From Nitrosomonadales bacterium (GTDB taxonomy: Bacteria > Pseudomonadota > Gammaproteobacteria > Burkholderiales > Gallionellaceae): a stretch of 64,000 nt of DNA. Both the position numbers and the translations under genes were made by a program. Within the stretch, counting starts at the first letter, position 1, and each line of letters starts with the position of its first letter. This document shows, one piece after another, positions 16,534-25,487 of this stretch. The notes beneath the pieces were generated by a model. That model was not told where the DNA came from, made no database searches, and worked only from the letters and a program-made list of their open reading frames with translations. Location: positions 1,178,001-1,242,000 of the forward strand of contig JADJWO010000001.1 of assembly GCA_016716325.1 (NCBI GenBank), given 5' to 3'.

Positions 16534-17470
16534 TGAGCGCAGCAAGGATCTCGCCCGCACCCTGCGCGAGCAACGCTTCGGCGACCCGGATGCCCAGCGC
16601 GGCGGGATCGCCGCAATCGCCGAAAGCCTCGGCACGCAACATCCGCGAGCCGTCCGGCGTGGCGACGAAGCCGCGCATCCACAACCGGCCCTCGCGCAGT
16701 TCGGCGAAACCGCCCAACGGCACCTGGCAACTGCCGTTCAGCGTCCGGCTCATTGCGCGTTCGGCCAGCACGCAGGCTGCGGTATCCGCATGGTGCAACG
16801 GTTGCAGACAGGCGATCACATCGGCGCGATCGGCGCGGCATTCGATGCCCAGCGCGCCCTGCCCGACGGCCGGCAGGCTGTCCTCGCTGGAGATGATGTT
16901 GCGGATGCGCGCCCCCAGCCCGAGGCGTTTCAGACCGGCAGCAGCGAGGATGATGGCCGCATAGCGGCCTTCGTCCAGCTTGCGCAAACGGGTCTGTACG
17001 TTGCCACGCAACGGTTCGATCTTCAGGTGCGGGAAACGCGCGCGCAACTGGCTCTCGCGGCGCAGGCTGGAGGTACCGACCACGCTGCCTTCCGGCAGGC
17101 TCTGCAGGTTTTCGTGCTGATTGGACACGAAGGCGTCATGAGGATCTTCGCGTTCGCCGATCGCGGCCAGCACAAAGCCTTCCGGAAGGTGCATCGGCAC
17201 ATCCTTCAGCGAATGCACCGCAAGGTCGGCGCGGCCGTCTTCCAGCGCGGTCTCCAGCTCCTTGACGAACAGCCCCTTGCCGCCGATCTTGGACAGCGTG
17301 ACATCGAGGATCTGATCGCCCTGCGTGGTCATCCCCAATATGCTGACCTGGGTTTGCGGATATAATGCGCGCAGCCTGTCGCGCACATGTTCCGCCTGCC
17401 ACATGGCCAGTGCGCTTTCGCGCGACGCGATCACCAGACGGGAAGGGGAAGTTGGGGCTGTTTGACTCAT
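16526..17470 (-). CDS. hemC: Hydroxymethylbilane synthase (porphobilinogen deaminase)
   Basis: 314 residues, the normal length. Condenses four porphobilinogens into hydroxymethylbilane on a dipyrromethane cofactor. The cofactor cysteine is C248 in RTLNGSCQVPLGG. Other family blocks: SRESALAMWQAEHV, GGKGLFVKELE, ADLAVHSLKDVP, GTSSLRRESQL, RGNVQTRLRKL and LPAVGQGALGIE. First gene of the hemCDXY run, divergent from ppc across an 80-bp promoter region; ribosome binding site AGGA about 8 nt before the ATG. Confidence 0.97.
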   Translation of the reverse strand: MSQTAPTSPSRLVIASRESALAMWQAEHVRDRLRALYPQTQVSILGMTTQGDQILDVTLSKIGGKGLFVKELETALEDGRADLAVHSLKDVPMHLPEGFVLAAIGEREDPHDAFVSNQHENLQSLPEGSVVGTSSLRRESQLRARFPHLKIEPLRGNVQTRLRKLDEGRYAAIILAAAGLKRLGLGARIRNIISSEDSLPAVGQGALGIECRADRADVIACLQPLHHADTAACVLAERAMSRTLNGSCQVPLGGFAELREGRLWMRGFVATPDGSRMLRAEAFGDCGDPAALGIRVAEALLAQGAGEILAALNG

Positions 17471-17550
17471 CGAAATTTCCTGAAAATTTTGTAATTAATC
17501 TGCGGCGCATTCTAGCATGAGGTGCGCCGCGCTTTTGTTCCGAGAAACTG

Positions 17551-20385
17551 ATGAACCTGATTGTCGCTTCCACCAGCATTTCCAGTAAAGACCAGCCGTT
17601 GCGCGACGACGTGCGCCTGCTCGGGCGCATCCTCGGCGATACGCTGCGCGAGCAGGAAGGCGAGGAGACGTTCCAGCTGATCGAAAACGTGCGGCGCGCG
17701 GCGGTACGCTTCCGCAAGACGCAGGACGAGCGCGACGGAGAACAACTCGAACAGGTGCTGGAAGCGCTCTCGCCCGGTGAGACACTGGCCGTGGTGCGCG
17801 CGTTCAGCTATTTCTCGCAACTGTCCAACATTGCAGAGGACATGCACCACAACCGCCGCCATCGCGCCCATCTCAAAAAGGGCAGCGCCCCCAAGGATGG
17901 CAGCCTGGCGCTGGCGCTAAAACGCCTCGAGAACAAACCGATCGGCAAGCAGGCGCTGCAGAGATTCCTCGACAGCGCATTGGTCTCGCCGGTACTCACC
18001 GCTCACCCCACCGAAGTGCAGCGCAAGAGCATCCTTGATTGCCAGCTGATCATCTCCAGCCTGCTGGCGAACCGCGACCGCATGGAAATGACGCCGGACG
18101 AACTGGCCGACAACGAAGTGGCGTTGCGCCGCTTCGTGCTGATCCTGTGGCAAACGCGCATGCTGCGCCCTTCCAAGCTCAATGTGCGCGACGAGGTCGC
18201 CAACGGGCTGGAGTTCTACCGCTACACCTTCCTGTCGGAGATCCCGCGCATCTACGCGAATCTGGAAAAACAGCTCGAAGCCCGCTTCGCAAAGGACATC
18301 AAGGTGCCTCCGCTGTTGCGGGTCGGCAGCTGGATCGGCGGCGACCGCGACGGCAACCCGTTCGTCACCCATGAGGTGATGCTGGACGCCGTTCAGCAGC
18401 AATCCTCACTGGCACTGGAATACTACCTGAACGAGACCTATGTGCTGGGACGGCGCCTGAGCCTGACCGACCATCTGGTCGATGTCAGCGACGACCTGCG
18501 CAAGCTGTCCGACGCCTCCCCGGACAAGGATCCTGCGCGCGCCGACGAACCCTACCGCCGCTCGCTGAACCTGATCTATGCGCGCCTGTCCGCAACCTCA
18601 CAACAGCTCGGACACAAGCTTTCGCACCAACCCCCTCTGGGTGAGAACGCGCAGCCCTACGGCTCGCCCCGGGAATTCATCGCCGACCTCGATGTGCTGA
18701 TCGATTCGCTGTTCAAACATGGCGCGGTCTATCTGGCGCGCGGACGGCTGGCCAACCTGCGCCGTGCCGCAGAGGTGTTCGGTTTCCACCTTGCGCCGCT
18801 GGACATGCGCCAGCACAGTGCCGTCATCGAGGAGACCGTCAGTGAACTGTTCTCCCACAGCAGCGGCAAGGCAAACTACCGCGATCTCGACGAGGCGGCC
18901 CGGCGCAACGTACTGCTGGACGCGTTGCAGGCCGGCAAACCGATGCTCGGCGATATCGAACAATACGGCGACATCGCAAAGAGCGAACTGAAGATCATGC
19001 AAACCGCCGCGCAACTCCACCAGCGCTTCGGCCGCGACGCCCTGCCCAACCACATCATCTCCAAGACCGATGCGGTCAGTGACATGCTGGAACTGGCGCT
19101 GATGCTGCAGCAGGTCGGCCTGCTCGAAGGCGGGACCCTCTCAACCCTCTCCCGCCCAGCGGGAGAGGGAGCGAACGAATCACTGCGCGATGATCCCAAC
19201 CCTCGCCTGCACGTCAACATCATCCCGTTGTTCGAGACCATCGAAGACCTGCGCGGCTGTGCCGCCATCATGGACGATCTGTTCTCGCTGCCGTGGTACC
19301 GCACGCTGCTCGCCAGCCGCGGCGACACGCAGGAAGTGATGCTGGGCTATTCCGACAGCAACAAGGACGGCGGTTACCTCACCGCCAACTGGGAACTGTA
19401 CAAGGCCGAGGTCGAACTGGTGAAGGTGTTCGAGAAGCACGGCATCGAACTGCGCCTGTTCCACGGGCGCGGCGGCACGGTGGGGCGCGGCGGCGGCCCG
19501 AGCTACGACGCGATCCTCGCGCAGCCGCCGGGCAGCGTGAACGGCCAGATCCGCATCACCGAGCAGGGCGAGGTGATCTCCAGCAAATACTCCAATCCCG
19601 AGATCGGCCGTCGCAACCTCGAAACGCTGATTGCGGCCACGTTCGAGGCGACCCTGCTCGACCATCCGCACGACGCGGACGGCAACCCGGAATACATGCG
19701 CATCATGGAAGCGCTCAGCCTCGACGCGTTCCAGGCCTACCGCAAGCTGGTGTACGAAACGCCGGGCTTCAACGATTATTTCTTCTCCGCCACGCCGATC
19801 CGCGAGATCGCCGAACTCAACATCGGCAGCCGCCCGTCGTCGCGCAAGGCTTCCGACCGCATCGAAGATCTGCGCGCCATCCCGTGGGTGTTCAGCTGGG
19901 GGCTGACCCGCACCCTGCTGCCCGGCTGGTTCGGCTTCGGCAGCGCGGTCCAGCGCTTCGTCGAGCGCGAAGGCAAGGCCGGGCTGACGCAATTGCAGGC
20001 GATGTACCGGAACTGGCCGTTCTTCCGCGGCCTGCTGTCGAACATGGACATGGTGCTGTCGAAGACCGACATGGGCATCGCGTCGCGCTACGCGGAACTG
20101 GTCGAGGACGAAGCGTTGCGCGATGCCGTCTTCGGCGCGATCGAAAGCGAATGGAAGAGCACCATCAAAATGCTGTTCGCGGTCACCGGCAACCACACGC
20201 TGTTACAGGACAACCCGGCCTTCGCGCGTAGCCTGATGACCCGCACCCCCTATATCGATCCGCTCAACCACCTCCAGGTCGCCCTGTTGCACCGCCACCG
20301 TGCCGGCGACAACGACGTACTGGTCAAGCGCGCGATCCACCTGAGCATCAACGGCATCGCAACCGGCCTGCGCAACAGCGGGTGA
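17551..20385 (+). CDS. ppc: Phosphoenolpyruvate carboxylase
   Basis: 944 residues. Carboxylates PEP with bicarbonate to oxaloacetate, feeding the TCA cycle. Signatures: LTAHPTEVQRKS with the catalytic His, GGDRDGNPFVTHEVM, FHLAPLDMRQHS, MLGYSDSNKDGGYLTANW, the glycine loop FHGRGGTVGRGGGPS, and the C-terminus LSINGIATGLRNSG. Between LMLQQVGLLEGG and LHVNIIPLFETIEDL a stretch STLSRPAGEGANESLRDDPN is encoded by a palindromic element (19145-19169). This lies in a surface loop region before a conserved core segment, so activity may be retained. The hemC gene diverges upstream. Confidence 0.97.
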   Translation: MNLIVASTSISSKDQPLRDDVRLLGRILGDTLREQEGEETFQLIENVRRAAVRFRKTQDERDGEQLEQVLEALSPGETLAVVRAFSYFSQLSNIAEDMHHNRRHRAHLKKGSAPKDGSLALALKRLENKPIGKQALQRFLDSALVSPVLTAHPTEVQRKSILDCQLIISSLLANRDRMEMTPDELADNEVALRRFVLILWQTRMLRPSKLNVRDEVANGLEFYRYTFLSEIPRIYANLEKQLEARFAKDIKVPPLLRVGSWIGGDRDGNPFVTHEVMLDAVQQQSSLALEYYLNETYVLGRRLSLTDHLVDVSDDLRKLSDASPDKDPARADEPYRRSLNLIYARLSATSQQLGHKLSHQPPLGENAQPYGSPREFIADLDVLIDSLFKHGAVYLARGRLANLRRAAEVFGFHLAPLDMRQHSAVIEETVSELFSHSSGKANYRDLDEAARRNVLLDALQAGKPMLGDIEQYGDIAKSELKIMQTAAQLHQRFGRDALPNHIISKTDAVSDMLELALMLQQVGLLEGGTLSTLSRPAGEGANESLRDDPNPRLHVNIIPLFETIEDLRGCAAIMDDLFSLPWYRTLLASRGDTQEVMLGYSDSNKDGGYLTANWELYKAEVELVKVFEKHGIELRLFHGRGGTVGRGGGPSYDAILAQPPGSVNGQIRITEQGEVISSKYSNPEIGRRNLETLIAATFEATLLDHPHDADGNPEYMRIMEALSLDAFQAYRKLVYETPGFNDYFFSATPIREIAELNIGSRPSSRKASDRIEDLRAIPWVFSWGLTRTLLPGWFGFGSAVQRFVEREGKAGLTQLQAMYRNWPFFRGLLSNMDMVLSKTDMGIASRYAELVEDEALRDAVFGAIESEWKSTIKMLFAVTGNHTLLQDNPAFARSLMTRTPYIDPLNHLQVALLHRHRAGDNDVLVKRAIHLSINGIATGLRNSG
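19136..19190 (+). repeat. In-frame palindromic element inside ppc
   Basis: Perfect 11-bp arms CCCTCTCCCGC (19145-19155) and GCGGGAGAGGG (19159-19169) with a 3-base loop. It encodes STLSRPAGEGANES, a different reading frame of the repeat from that used in the other five genes, but still without a stop. Confidence 0.85.
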
Positions 20386-20392
20386 CCGGCAC

Positions 20393-21628
20393 GTGAGACG
20401 CGGCATCCTGTTATCGCTTGCTGCCCTCCTGCTGCTCACCTCGTGCAGCAGCAAATCCGCCCGAAGCATCGTCTCGGCCGCCACCAGCGGCACCGCGCGG
20501 ACCGTCGCGCAGATCGCCACCAGCGGCAGTCCAGAGGCTGCCGCACGCGCGATTCTGCAACGCAAGAAGCTGTCCTACATGCGCAACCCGCTGCAACTCG
20601 CCAGCGATTTGAAGGGCCTCCAGCGCGACTTCCAGAGACTGATGGACGTGTTGCGCGGCAACGCCGGCAAGAAGTGGGGCAAAAAGGAAACGCGCCTGCC
20701 CGACCGCACCCATTACGTCAAATATACGCAGGGTTATCTGAGCCGCGCCATCGTGGACTTCGACCGCGGCGAGATCACTGTCGAAACGCTGGACGACAAG
20801 AACCCGGAGGGCAGCCTGAAGGACGCCATCATCACCACACTGCTCACACCGGACGATCCGCGCGCGGTCGACCTGTTCTCGGACAACTCGATCAAACTGA
20901 CCAGCGAACACGACCCCTACCTGCTCGGGCTGGTGCTGGACGAAACGGGGCGCGCCATCGCCACGCCGCAACAGGCGGAACGCTACGCCGCCAGCCTGGT
21001 CGGCAAGGCGCAATCCCGCAGCGTCGACACCGACGCGGGACGCAAGCAGGCACGTTATGCCAGGTTCGGCATGGTCAGCAATTTCTCGAATAAACAGGCG
21101 GAGAAATACCGCCCGCTGGTGGAAAAATTCGCCAGGACCTACGACATCAGCCCCAGTCTGGTATTCGCCATCATGCGCACCGAAAGCAACTTCAACCCGT
21201 TCGCGGTCAGCCCCGCGCCCGCCTACGGCCTGATGCAACTGGTCCCGAGCAGCGGCGGGCGCGACGCCTACAAGCGCGCCAGAGGATACGACCAGATACC
21301 GAGCAAGCAATACCTGTTCGATCCCGGCAACAACATCGAGCTGGGCACGGCCTATCTGAGCGTATTGTCTTTCGACGAACTGGATGCCATCGCCGATCCG
21401 GTGTCGCGCGAGTACTGCGTCATCTCCGCCTACAACACCGGCCCCGGCAACGTGCTGCGCGCCTTCGGCGGCTCATCGAAGAACCGCGACAGCGCGCTGA
21501 AACAGATCAACAGCCTGAGCGCGCCTTCCGTGTACTGGAAACTGCGCCAGAAGCTGCCCTATGCCGAAACGCGCCAGTACCTGCAGAAGGTGGTGGGGTT
21601 CAGGAAGCAGTTCGTCACGGTCAACTGA
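20393..21628 (+). CDS. mltC: Membrane-bound lytic murein transglycosylase (MltC-like)
   Basis: 411 residues. The signal peptide and lipobox LLLLTSCSS make it a lipoprotein. The N-terminal domain (about 40-200) resembles DUF3393 of MltC (RDFQRLMDVLRGNAGKKWG, YVKYTQGYLSRAIVDFDRGE). The C-terminal SLT domain carries the catalytic Glu in IMRTESNFNPFAVSPAPAYG then LMQLVP, and the AYNTGPGNVLRAF segment. It cleaves glycan strands to 1,6-anhydromuramic products at the cell envelope. Starts with GTG 7 bases after the ppc stop. Confidence 0.92.
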   Translation: MRRGILLSLAALLLLTSCSSKSARSIVSAATSGTARTVAQIATSGSPEAAARAILQRKKLSYMRNPLQLASDLKGLQRDFQRLMDVLRGNAGKKWGKKETRLPDRTHYVKYTQGYLSRAIVDFDRGEITVETLDDKNPEGSLKDAIITTLLTPDDPRAVDLFSDNSIKLTSEHDPYLLGLVLDETGRAIATPQQAERYAASLVGKAQSRSVDTDAGRKQARYARFGMVSNFSNKQAEKYRPLVEKFARTYDISPSLVFAIMRTESNFNPFAVSPAPAYGLMQLVPSSGGRDAYKRARGYDQIPSKQYLFDPGNNIELGTAYLSVLSFDELDAIADPVSREYCVISAYNTGPGNVLRAFGGSSKNRDSALKQINSLSAPSVYWKLRQKLPYAETRQYLQKVVGFRKQFVTVN

Positions 21629-22385
21629 ATTCCCTGACGATATGCTGCTGCCTGCGGCTGATCGCCAGCAGTTCGTCCAGCCCTTTGAGCTTCACCATCC
21701 AGCCGCTGCTTTCGCCCTCTTCGCCGCCTTTTTCAAAACCTTCGATCTCCTCTTTCGCGACCAGGCAGTTGCGGTGGATGCGCACAAAGCGCGTGGCGAA
21801 TTCCTTCTCCAGCGCGCTGAGCGATTCCTCGAGCAGGTATTCGTGATCGGCGGTTCGCACCGTGACGTATTTCAGCTCGGCGCGCAGGTACAGCACCTGC
21901 TCGACAGGTACCAGGTGGATCTTGCCGCGCTCGTGGATGGAAAGACATTTGCGCGGCTCGGGCAGCAGTTCGCGCAGCACTTCGGTCTGCACCGGGACGG
22001 CTTCGCGCGCGCGGGTGAGCGCATCGAACAACCTGCCGAGGCGGATCGGCTTGAGCAGGTAGTCGATGGCGTGCAGTTCGAATGCCTTGATCGCGTAGGC
22101 GTCGTAAGCGGTGGTAAAGACGATCACCGGCGGCCTGGGCAATTTATTGAGGTGTTGCGCGAGTTCGATGCCGTCCATCTGCGGCATACGGATGTCCAGC
22201 AGCACCACGTCGGCCGTCACCTCCATCAGTTTGTCCAGCGCTTCCTGGCCGTTGCCCGCCTCGCCGACCACTTCCAGCGCGAGCTGCTCGCTGCAATCCT
22301 GCAGCAGGTCGCGCAGCCGGTTGCGCGCGGGCGGTTCGTCGTCCACGATGAAGACGCGCAACGCCAGTTCAACGATGTTGTTCAT
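21621..22385 (-). CDS. algR: LytTR-family response regulator (AlgR-like)
   Basis: 254 residues. The receiver domain (residues 8-125) has acidic residues VDDE, the phospho-acceptor D64 in VVLLDIRMPQMDG, and the conserved T and K positions (FTTAYDAYAIKAF, YLLKPI). The C-terminal LytTR DNA-binding domain (about 145-250) includes IHLVPVEQVLYLRAELKYV and FVRIHRNCLVAKEEIEG. It overlaps the kinase gene by 4 nt (ATGA at the start), an operon typical of AlgZ/AlgR. The genes regulated are not known here; in Pseudomonas AlgR controls exopolysaccharide and pili. Its end overlaps the mltC end by 8 bases (convergent). Confidence 0.88.
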   Translation of the reverse strand: MNNIVELALRVFIVDDEPPARNRLRDLLQDCSEQLALEVVGEAGNGQEALDKLMEVTADVVLLDIRMPQMDGIELAQHLNKLPRPPVIVFTTAYDAYAIKAFELHAIDYLLKPIRLGRLFDALTRAREAVPVQTEVLRELLPEPRKCLSIHERGKIHLVPVEQVLYLRAELKYVTVRTADHEYLLEESLSALEKEFATRFVRIHRNCLVAKEEIEGFEKGGEEGESSGWMVKLKGLDELLAISRRQQHIVREFS

Positions 22386-23395
22386 CTTGTTTCCTCCTTC
22401 CTGTACGGCAGTGTGATCTCCACGCGATAGAAATCCTTGCCGTTTTCCACCTGATAGCTGGCCTCGACGTCGAACAGCAAGGCCAGCCGTTCACGGATGT
22501 TCCGCAACGCCATCTTGCTGCCGGCGTGCGGGGCGGTTTCGCGCAGCGGGCATGGATTCTCCACCGTGATCCGCAATCCGTCGCCGCCGAGGCGCAGCGC
22601 GACGCCGATGCTGCCGCCCTGCGGTAGCCGCTCGATGCCGTGATACACGGCATTCTCCAGCAGCGGTTGCAACAACAGCGGAGGGATCAGGGCATCGTCG
22701 GGTACGCCCTTCGTGTCCCAATCCACCCGCAGGCGATCGCCGATGCGCAACTGTTCCAGTGCAATATATTGCCTGCTCAATTGTATCTCGCGATGCAGGG
22801 GCACCAGATCACCGGTTTCGTTCATCGCCATGCGGAACAGATCGGCCATGTCTTCCAGCGCGGTCTCGGCCTGTTTGGGCTGGGCGCGCACGATGCCGAG
22901 TACGGCATTGATGCTGTTGAACAGGAAGTGCGGCCGGATGCGCGCGCGCAACACCTGCAGGCGTGCCTCGTGCAGCGCGCGCGACAGGAAGCGGGCACGC
23001 AGGTTGAAATACGCCAGCAGGATGCCGCATACCGCCACGCCGAGCAGCGCGTAACGCACCGCATCGAAGTAACGGTAATCGGCCGTTTCCGGCGGCCGGT
23101 ACAATTCCCCGCCCGCGTAATAGACAGTCAGCGTCAATACGACCACCGCCACATTCACCGCCAGCACGCCGCGCCAGTATGCCAGCCTGTCCAGCCATGG
23201 CTGCACGGCCCACAGCAGCAGCAGGCTGGCAAACAGTACCGGGGTGAGCAATGCGGCGATCTGCATCATGTGCAGCGGCACGTCCGCCCACGCATGTGCC
23301 AGCAATACCGACTGCACCAATGCCAGACCGTTGACGATCAACAGGATACGCAGCGTCACGCCCAGGTTGCGGAAGTTCGGCAACGCGTCCGGCAT
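22382..23395 (-). CDS. algZ: LytS/AlgZ-type sensor histidine kinase
   Basis: About 337 residues. Four or so membrane helices in the first 140 residues (LGVTLRILLIVNGLALVQSV, MMQIAALLTPVLFASLLLLW, GVLAVNVAVVVLTLTVYYAG, YALLGVAVCGILLAYFNL) precede the His_kinase domain with the phospho-acceptor in RIRPHFLFNSINAVLGIVR and a degenerate HATPase domain (PPLLLQPLLENAVYHGI, then GSKMALRNIRERLALLFD). Partner of the adjacent response regulator. Start uncertain: ATG 23395 (MPDALPNF) or ATG 23428 (MNKARSIKQN); neither has a clear ribosome binding site. Divergent from argH. Confidence 0.87.
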   Translation of the reverse strand: MPDALPNFRNLGVTLRILLIVNGLALVQSVLLAHAWADVPLHMMQIAALLTPVLFASLLLLWAVQPWLDRLAYWRGVLAVNVAVVVLTLTVYYAGGELYRPPETADYRYFDAVRYALLGVAVCGILLAYFNLRARFLSRALHEARLQVLRARIRPHFLFNSINAVLGIVRAQPKQAETALEDMADLFRMAMNETGDLVPLHREIQLSRQYIALEQLRIGDRLRVDWDTKGVPDDALIPPLLLQPLLENAVYHGIERLPQGGSIGVALRLGGDGLRITVENPCPLRETAPHAGSKMALRNIRERLALLFDVEASYQVENGKDFYRVEITLPYRKEETR

Positions 23396-23474
23396 GGCAT
23401 TTTGTTTTATACTGCGCGCCTTATTCATGAATGAGGAATCGCGGATTTTTTCATGTCCCATTCTGGAGCAAACC

Positions 23475-24866
23475 ATGGCGAACATACAAGACAAAGATAC
23501 CTGGTCGGGCCGATTCTCGGAACCGGTGGCAGAGCTGGTGAAGCGCTACACGGCTTCGGTGGATTTCGACCGCAAGCTTGCCTTGTTCGATATCCAGGGT
23601 TCGCTGGCGCACGCGCGCATGCTGGCCGCCTGCGGCATCATCGCGGGACAGGACCTGAACGATATTCTGCGCGGCCTTGCGCAGATCGAGAACGAGATCA
23701 TCGGCGGCGAGTTCGTCTGGTCGCTGGATCTGGAAGACGTGCACCTCAACATCGAGAAGCGGCTCACCACGCTGGTCGGCGATGCGGGCAAGCGCCTGCA
23801 TACCGGACGTTCGCGCAACGACCAGGTGGCAACCGATGTGCGACTGTATCTGCGTAGCGCGATCGACGAACTGCTCGAACTGATCAAAGTCATGCAGCGC
23901 GCGCTGCTCGACCTCGCCGAACGGCACACTGACACCATCATGCCCGGCTTCACGCATCTGCAGGTCGCGCAACCGATCAGCTTTGCCCATCACCTGATGG
24001 CCTATTTCGAGATGCTCAAGCGCGATGCGGAACGTCTGCGCGATTGCCGCAAACGCGTGAACCGTTTGCCGCTGGGCGCTGCTGCGCTTGCCGGCACCAG
24101 CTATCCGATCAAACGGGAGATGGTGGCGGAGCTGCTGGATTTCGACGGCGTATGCGAGAACTCGCTGGACGCGGTGTCGGATCGCGATTTCGCCATCGAG
24201 TTCACCGCCTGCGCCGCGCTGATCATGACCCACCTGTCGCGCTTCTCAGAGGAGCTGATCCTGTGGATGAGCCCGCGCGTCGGCTTCATCGACCTCGCCG
24301 ACCGCTTCTGCACCGGTTCGAGCATCATGCCGCAGAAAAAGAACCCGGACGTCCCGGAACTGGTGCGCGGCAAGACCGGGCGGGTGAACGGCCATCTGGT
24401 GGCACTGCTGACGCTGATGAAAGGACAGCCGCTGGCCTACAACAAGGACAACCAGGAAGACAAGGAGCCGCTGTTCGACACCGTCGAGACGCTGACGCTG
24501 ACGCTGCGCATCTACGCCGACATGATCGCCGGCATACAGGTCAAACCGGAAGCCATGCGCAGTGCGGCATTGCAGGGTTATGCGACTGCAACCGATCTGG
24601 CGGATTACCTGGTGAAAAAAGGCTTGCCGTTCCGCGATGCCCACGAGGCAGTGGCGCTTGCGGTGCGTTTTGCCGAACAGAAGGGCTGCGACCTTGCCGA
24701 GATCGAATTGGCGGGGTTGCAACGATTCTCGCCGCATATCGGCGAGGACGTGTATCAGGTATTGTCGCTGGAAGGTTCACTTGCCAGCCGCGATCACATC
24801 GGCGGCACCGCGCCCAACCAGGTCCGCGCCGCAATCGTGCGCGCGCGCCAATCGCTTTCCGAATAG
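23475..24866 (+). CDS. argH: Argininosuccinate lyase
   Basis: 463 residues, normal length. Splits argininosuccinate to arginine and fumarate in the cytoplasm, the last step of arginine synthesis. Signatures: DTWSGRFSEPVAELVKRYTA, EDVHLNIEKRL, HTGRSRNDQVATDVRLYLR, and the fumarase-superfamily signature GSSIMPQKKNPDVPELVRGK. The start at 23475 has GGAG about 8 nt upstream; a longer reading that begins inside algZ is rejected. Confidence 0.97.
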   Translation: MANIQDKDTWSGRFSEPVAELVKRYTASVDFDRKLALFDIQGSLAHARMLAACGIIAGQDLNDILRGLAQIENEIIGGEFVWSLDLEDVHLNIEKRLTTLVGDAGKRLHTGRSRNDQVATDVRLYLRSAIDELLELIKVMQRALLDLAERHTDTIMPGFTHLQVAQPISFAHHLMAYFEMLKRDAERLRDCRKRVNRLPLGAAALAGTSYPIKREMVAELLDFDGVCENSLDAVSDRDFAIEFTACAALIMTHLSRFSEELILWMSPRVGFIDLADRFCTGSSIMPQKKNPDVPELVRGKTGRVNGHLVALLTLMKGQPLAYNKDNQEDKEPLFDTVETLTLTLRIYADMIAGIQVKPEAMRSAALQGYATATDLADYLVKKGLPFRDAHEAVALAVRFAEQKGCDLAEIELAGLQRFSPHIGEDVYQVLSLEGSLASRDHIGGTAPNQVRAAIVRARQSLSE

Positions 24867-24966
24867 CGCGTCGCGTCTCCGCTCCCTTTCAGTGCATCCA
24901 TTCGGATGCCCTGAAAAATGGGCAAAAAATGGGCGACCCGAAGATCGCCCAAGTTAGGAGGAGAGT

Positions 24967-25002
24967 ATGAAAATGGGGTTGTCGCCAACCACCACTTTTT
25001 GA
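24967..25002 (+). CDS. Tiny ORF with near-perfect ribosome binding site
   Basis: ATG at 24967 is preceded by AGGAGGAGAGT, a near-perfect ribosome binding site, and encodes only MKMGLSPTTTF before TGA. It sits in the 204-base gap between argH and grxD, after a GC-rich inverted repeat-like stretch (GGGCGACCCGAAGATCGCCC). It could be a leader peptide, a decayed gene start, or chance. I do not recognise it. Confidence 0.35.
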   Translation: MKMGLSPTTTF

Positions 25003-25070
25003 CACTCGACACGGAATATATACACATTTTCGAACAATTCATATATGCCGAAATGCATATATATTTCGGC

Positions 25071-25385
25071 CTAGTCTGTCAGCAATTGCTTGAGCTCCCC
25101 GCTCTGGTACATCTCGGTCATGATGTCCGAACCGCCGACGAAATCACCCCTGATATAAAGCTGCGGGATGGTCGGCCAGTTGGCGTAGTCCTTGATTCCC
25201 TGCCGGATATCCGGGTCCTGCAGCACGTCCACGCTGAAAAAATCCTTCACCCCCAGCGCGTTCAGGATGCGTACCGCGTTGGCGGAAAAGCCGCATTGCG
25301 GAAATTTCGGGTTGCCCTTCATGTAGAGCACCACCGGATGGGTGGTGACCTGTTCGTGTATGCGTTGCTGGATATCTGTGCTCAT
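25071..25385 (-). CDS. grxD: Monothiol glutaredoxin Grx4 type
   Basis: 104 residues. Monothiol glutaredoxins bind and deliver 2Fe-2S clusters with glutathione. The CGFS motif is at residues 31-34 (NPKFPQCGFSANAVRIL), with WPTIPQLYIRGDFVGGSDIM as the GSH-binding part. Start at 25385 (MSTDIQQRIHEQ); two extra upstream residues are possible but unlikely. Stands alone on the minus strand. Confidence 0.95.
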   Translation of the reverse strand: MSTDIQQRIHEQVTTHPVVLYMKGNPKFPQCGFSANAVRILNALGVKDFFSVDVLQDPDIRQGIKDYANWPTIPQLYIRGDFVGGSDIMTEMYQSGELKQLLTD

Positions 25386-25487
25386 TATCACTTACCTGAA
25401 TTAAATGGTCGGGAATTCTATGGTCGCAAGCGGCGCTTCGTCAAGCGCACGAACCCGGTCGGGGATTAACATGCGGCGCCGACTTCT

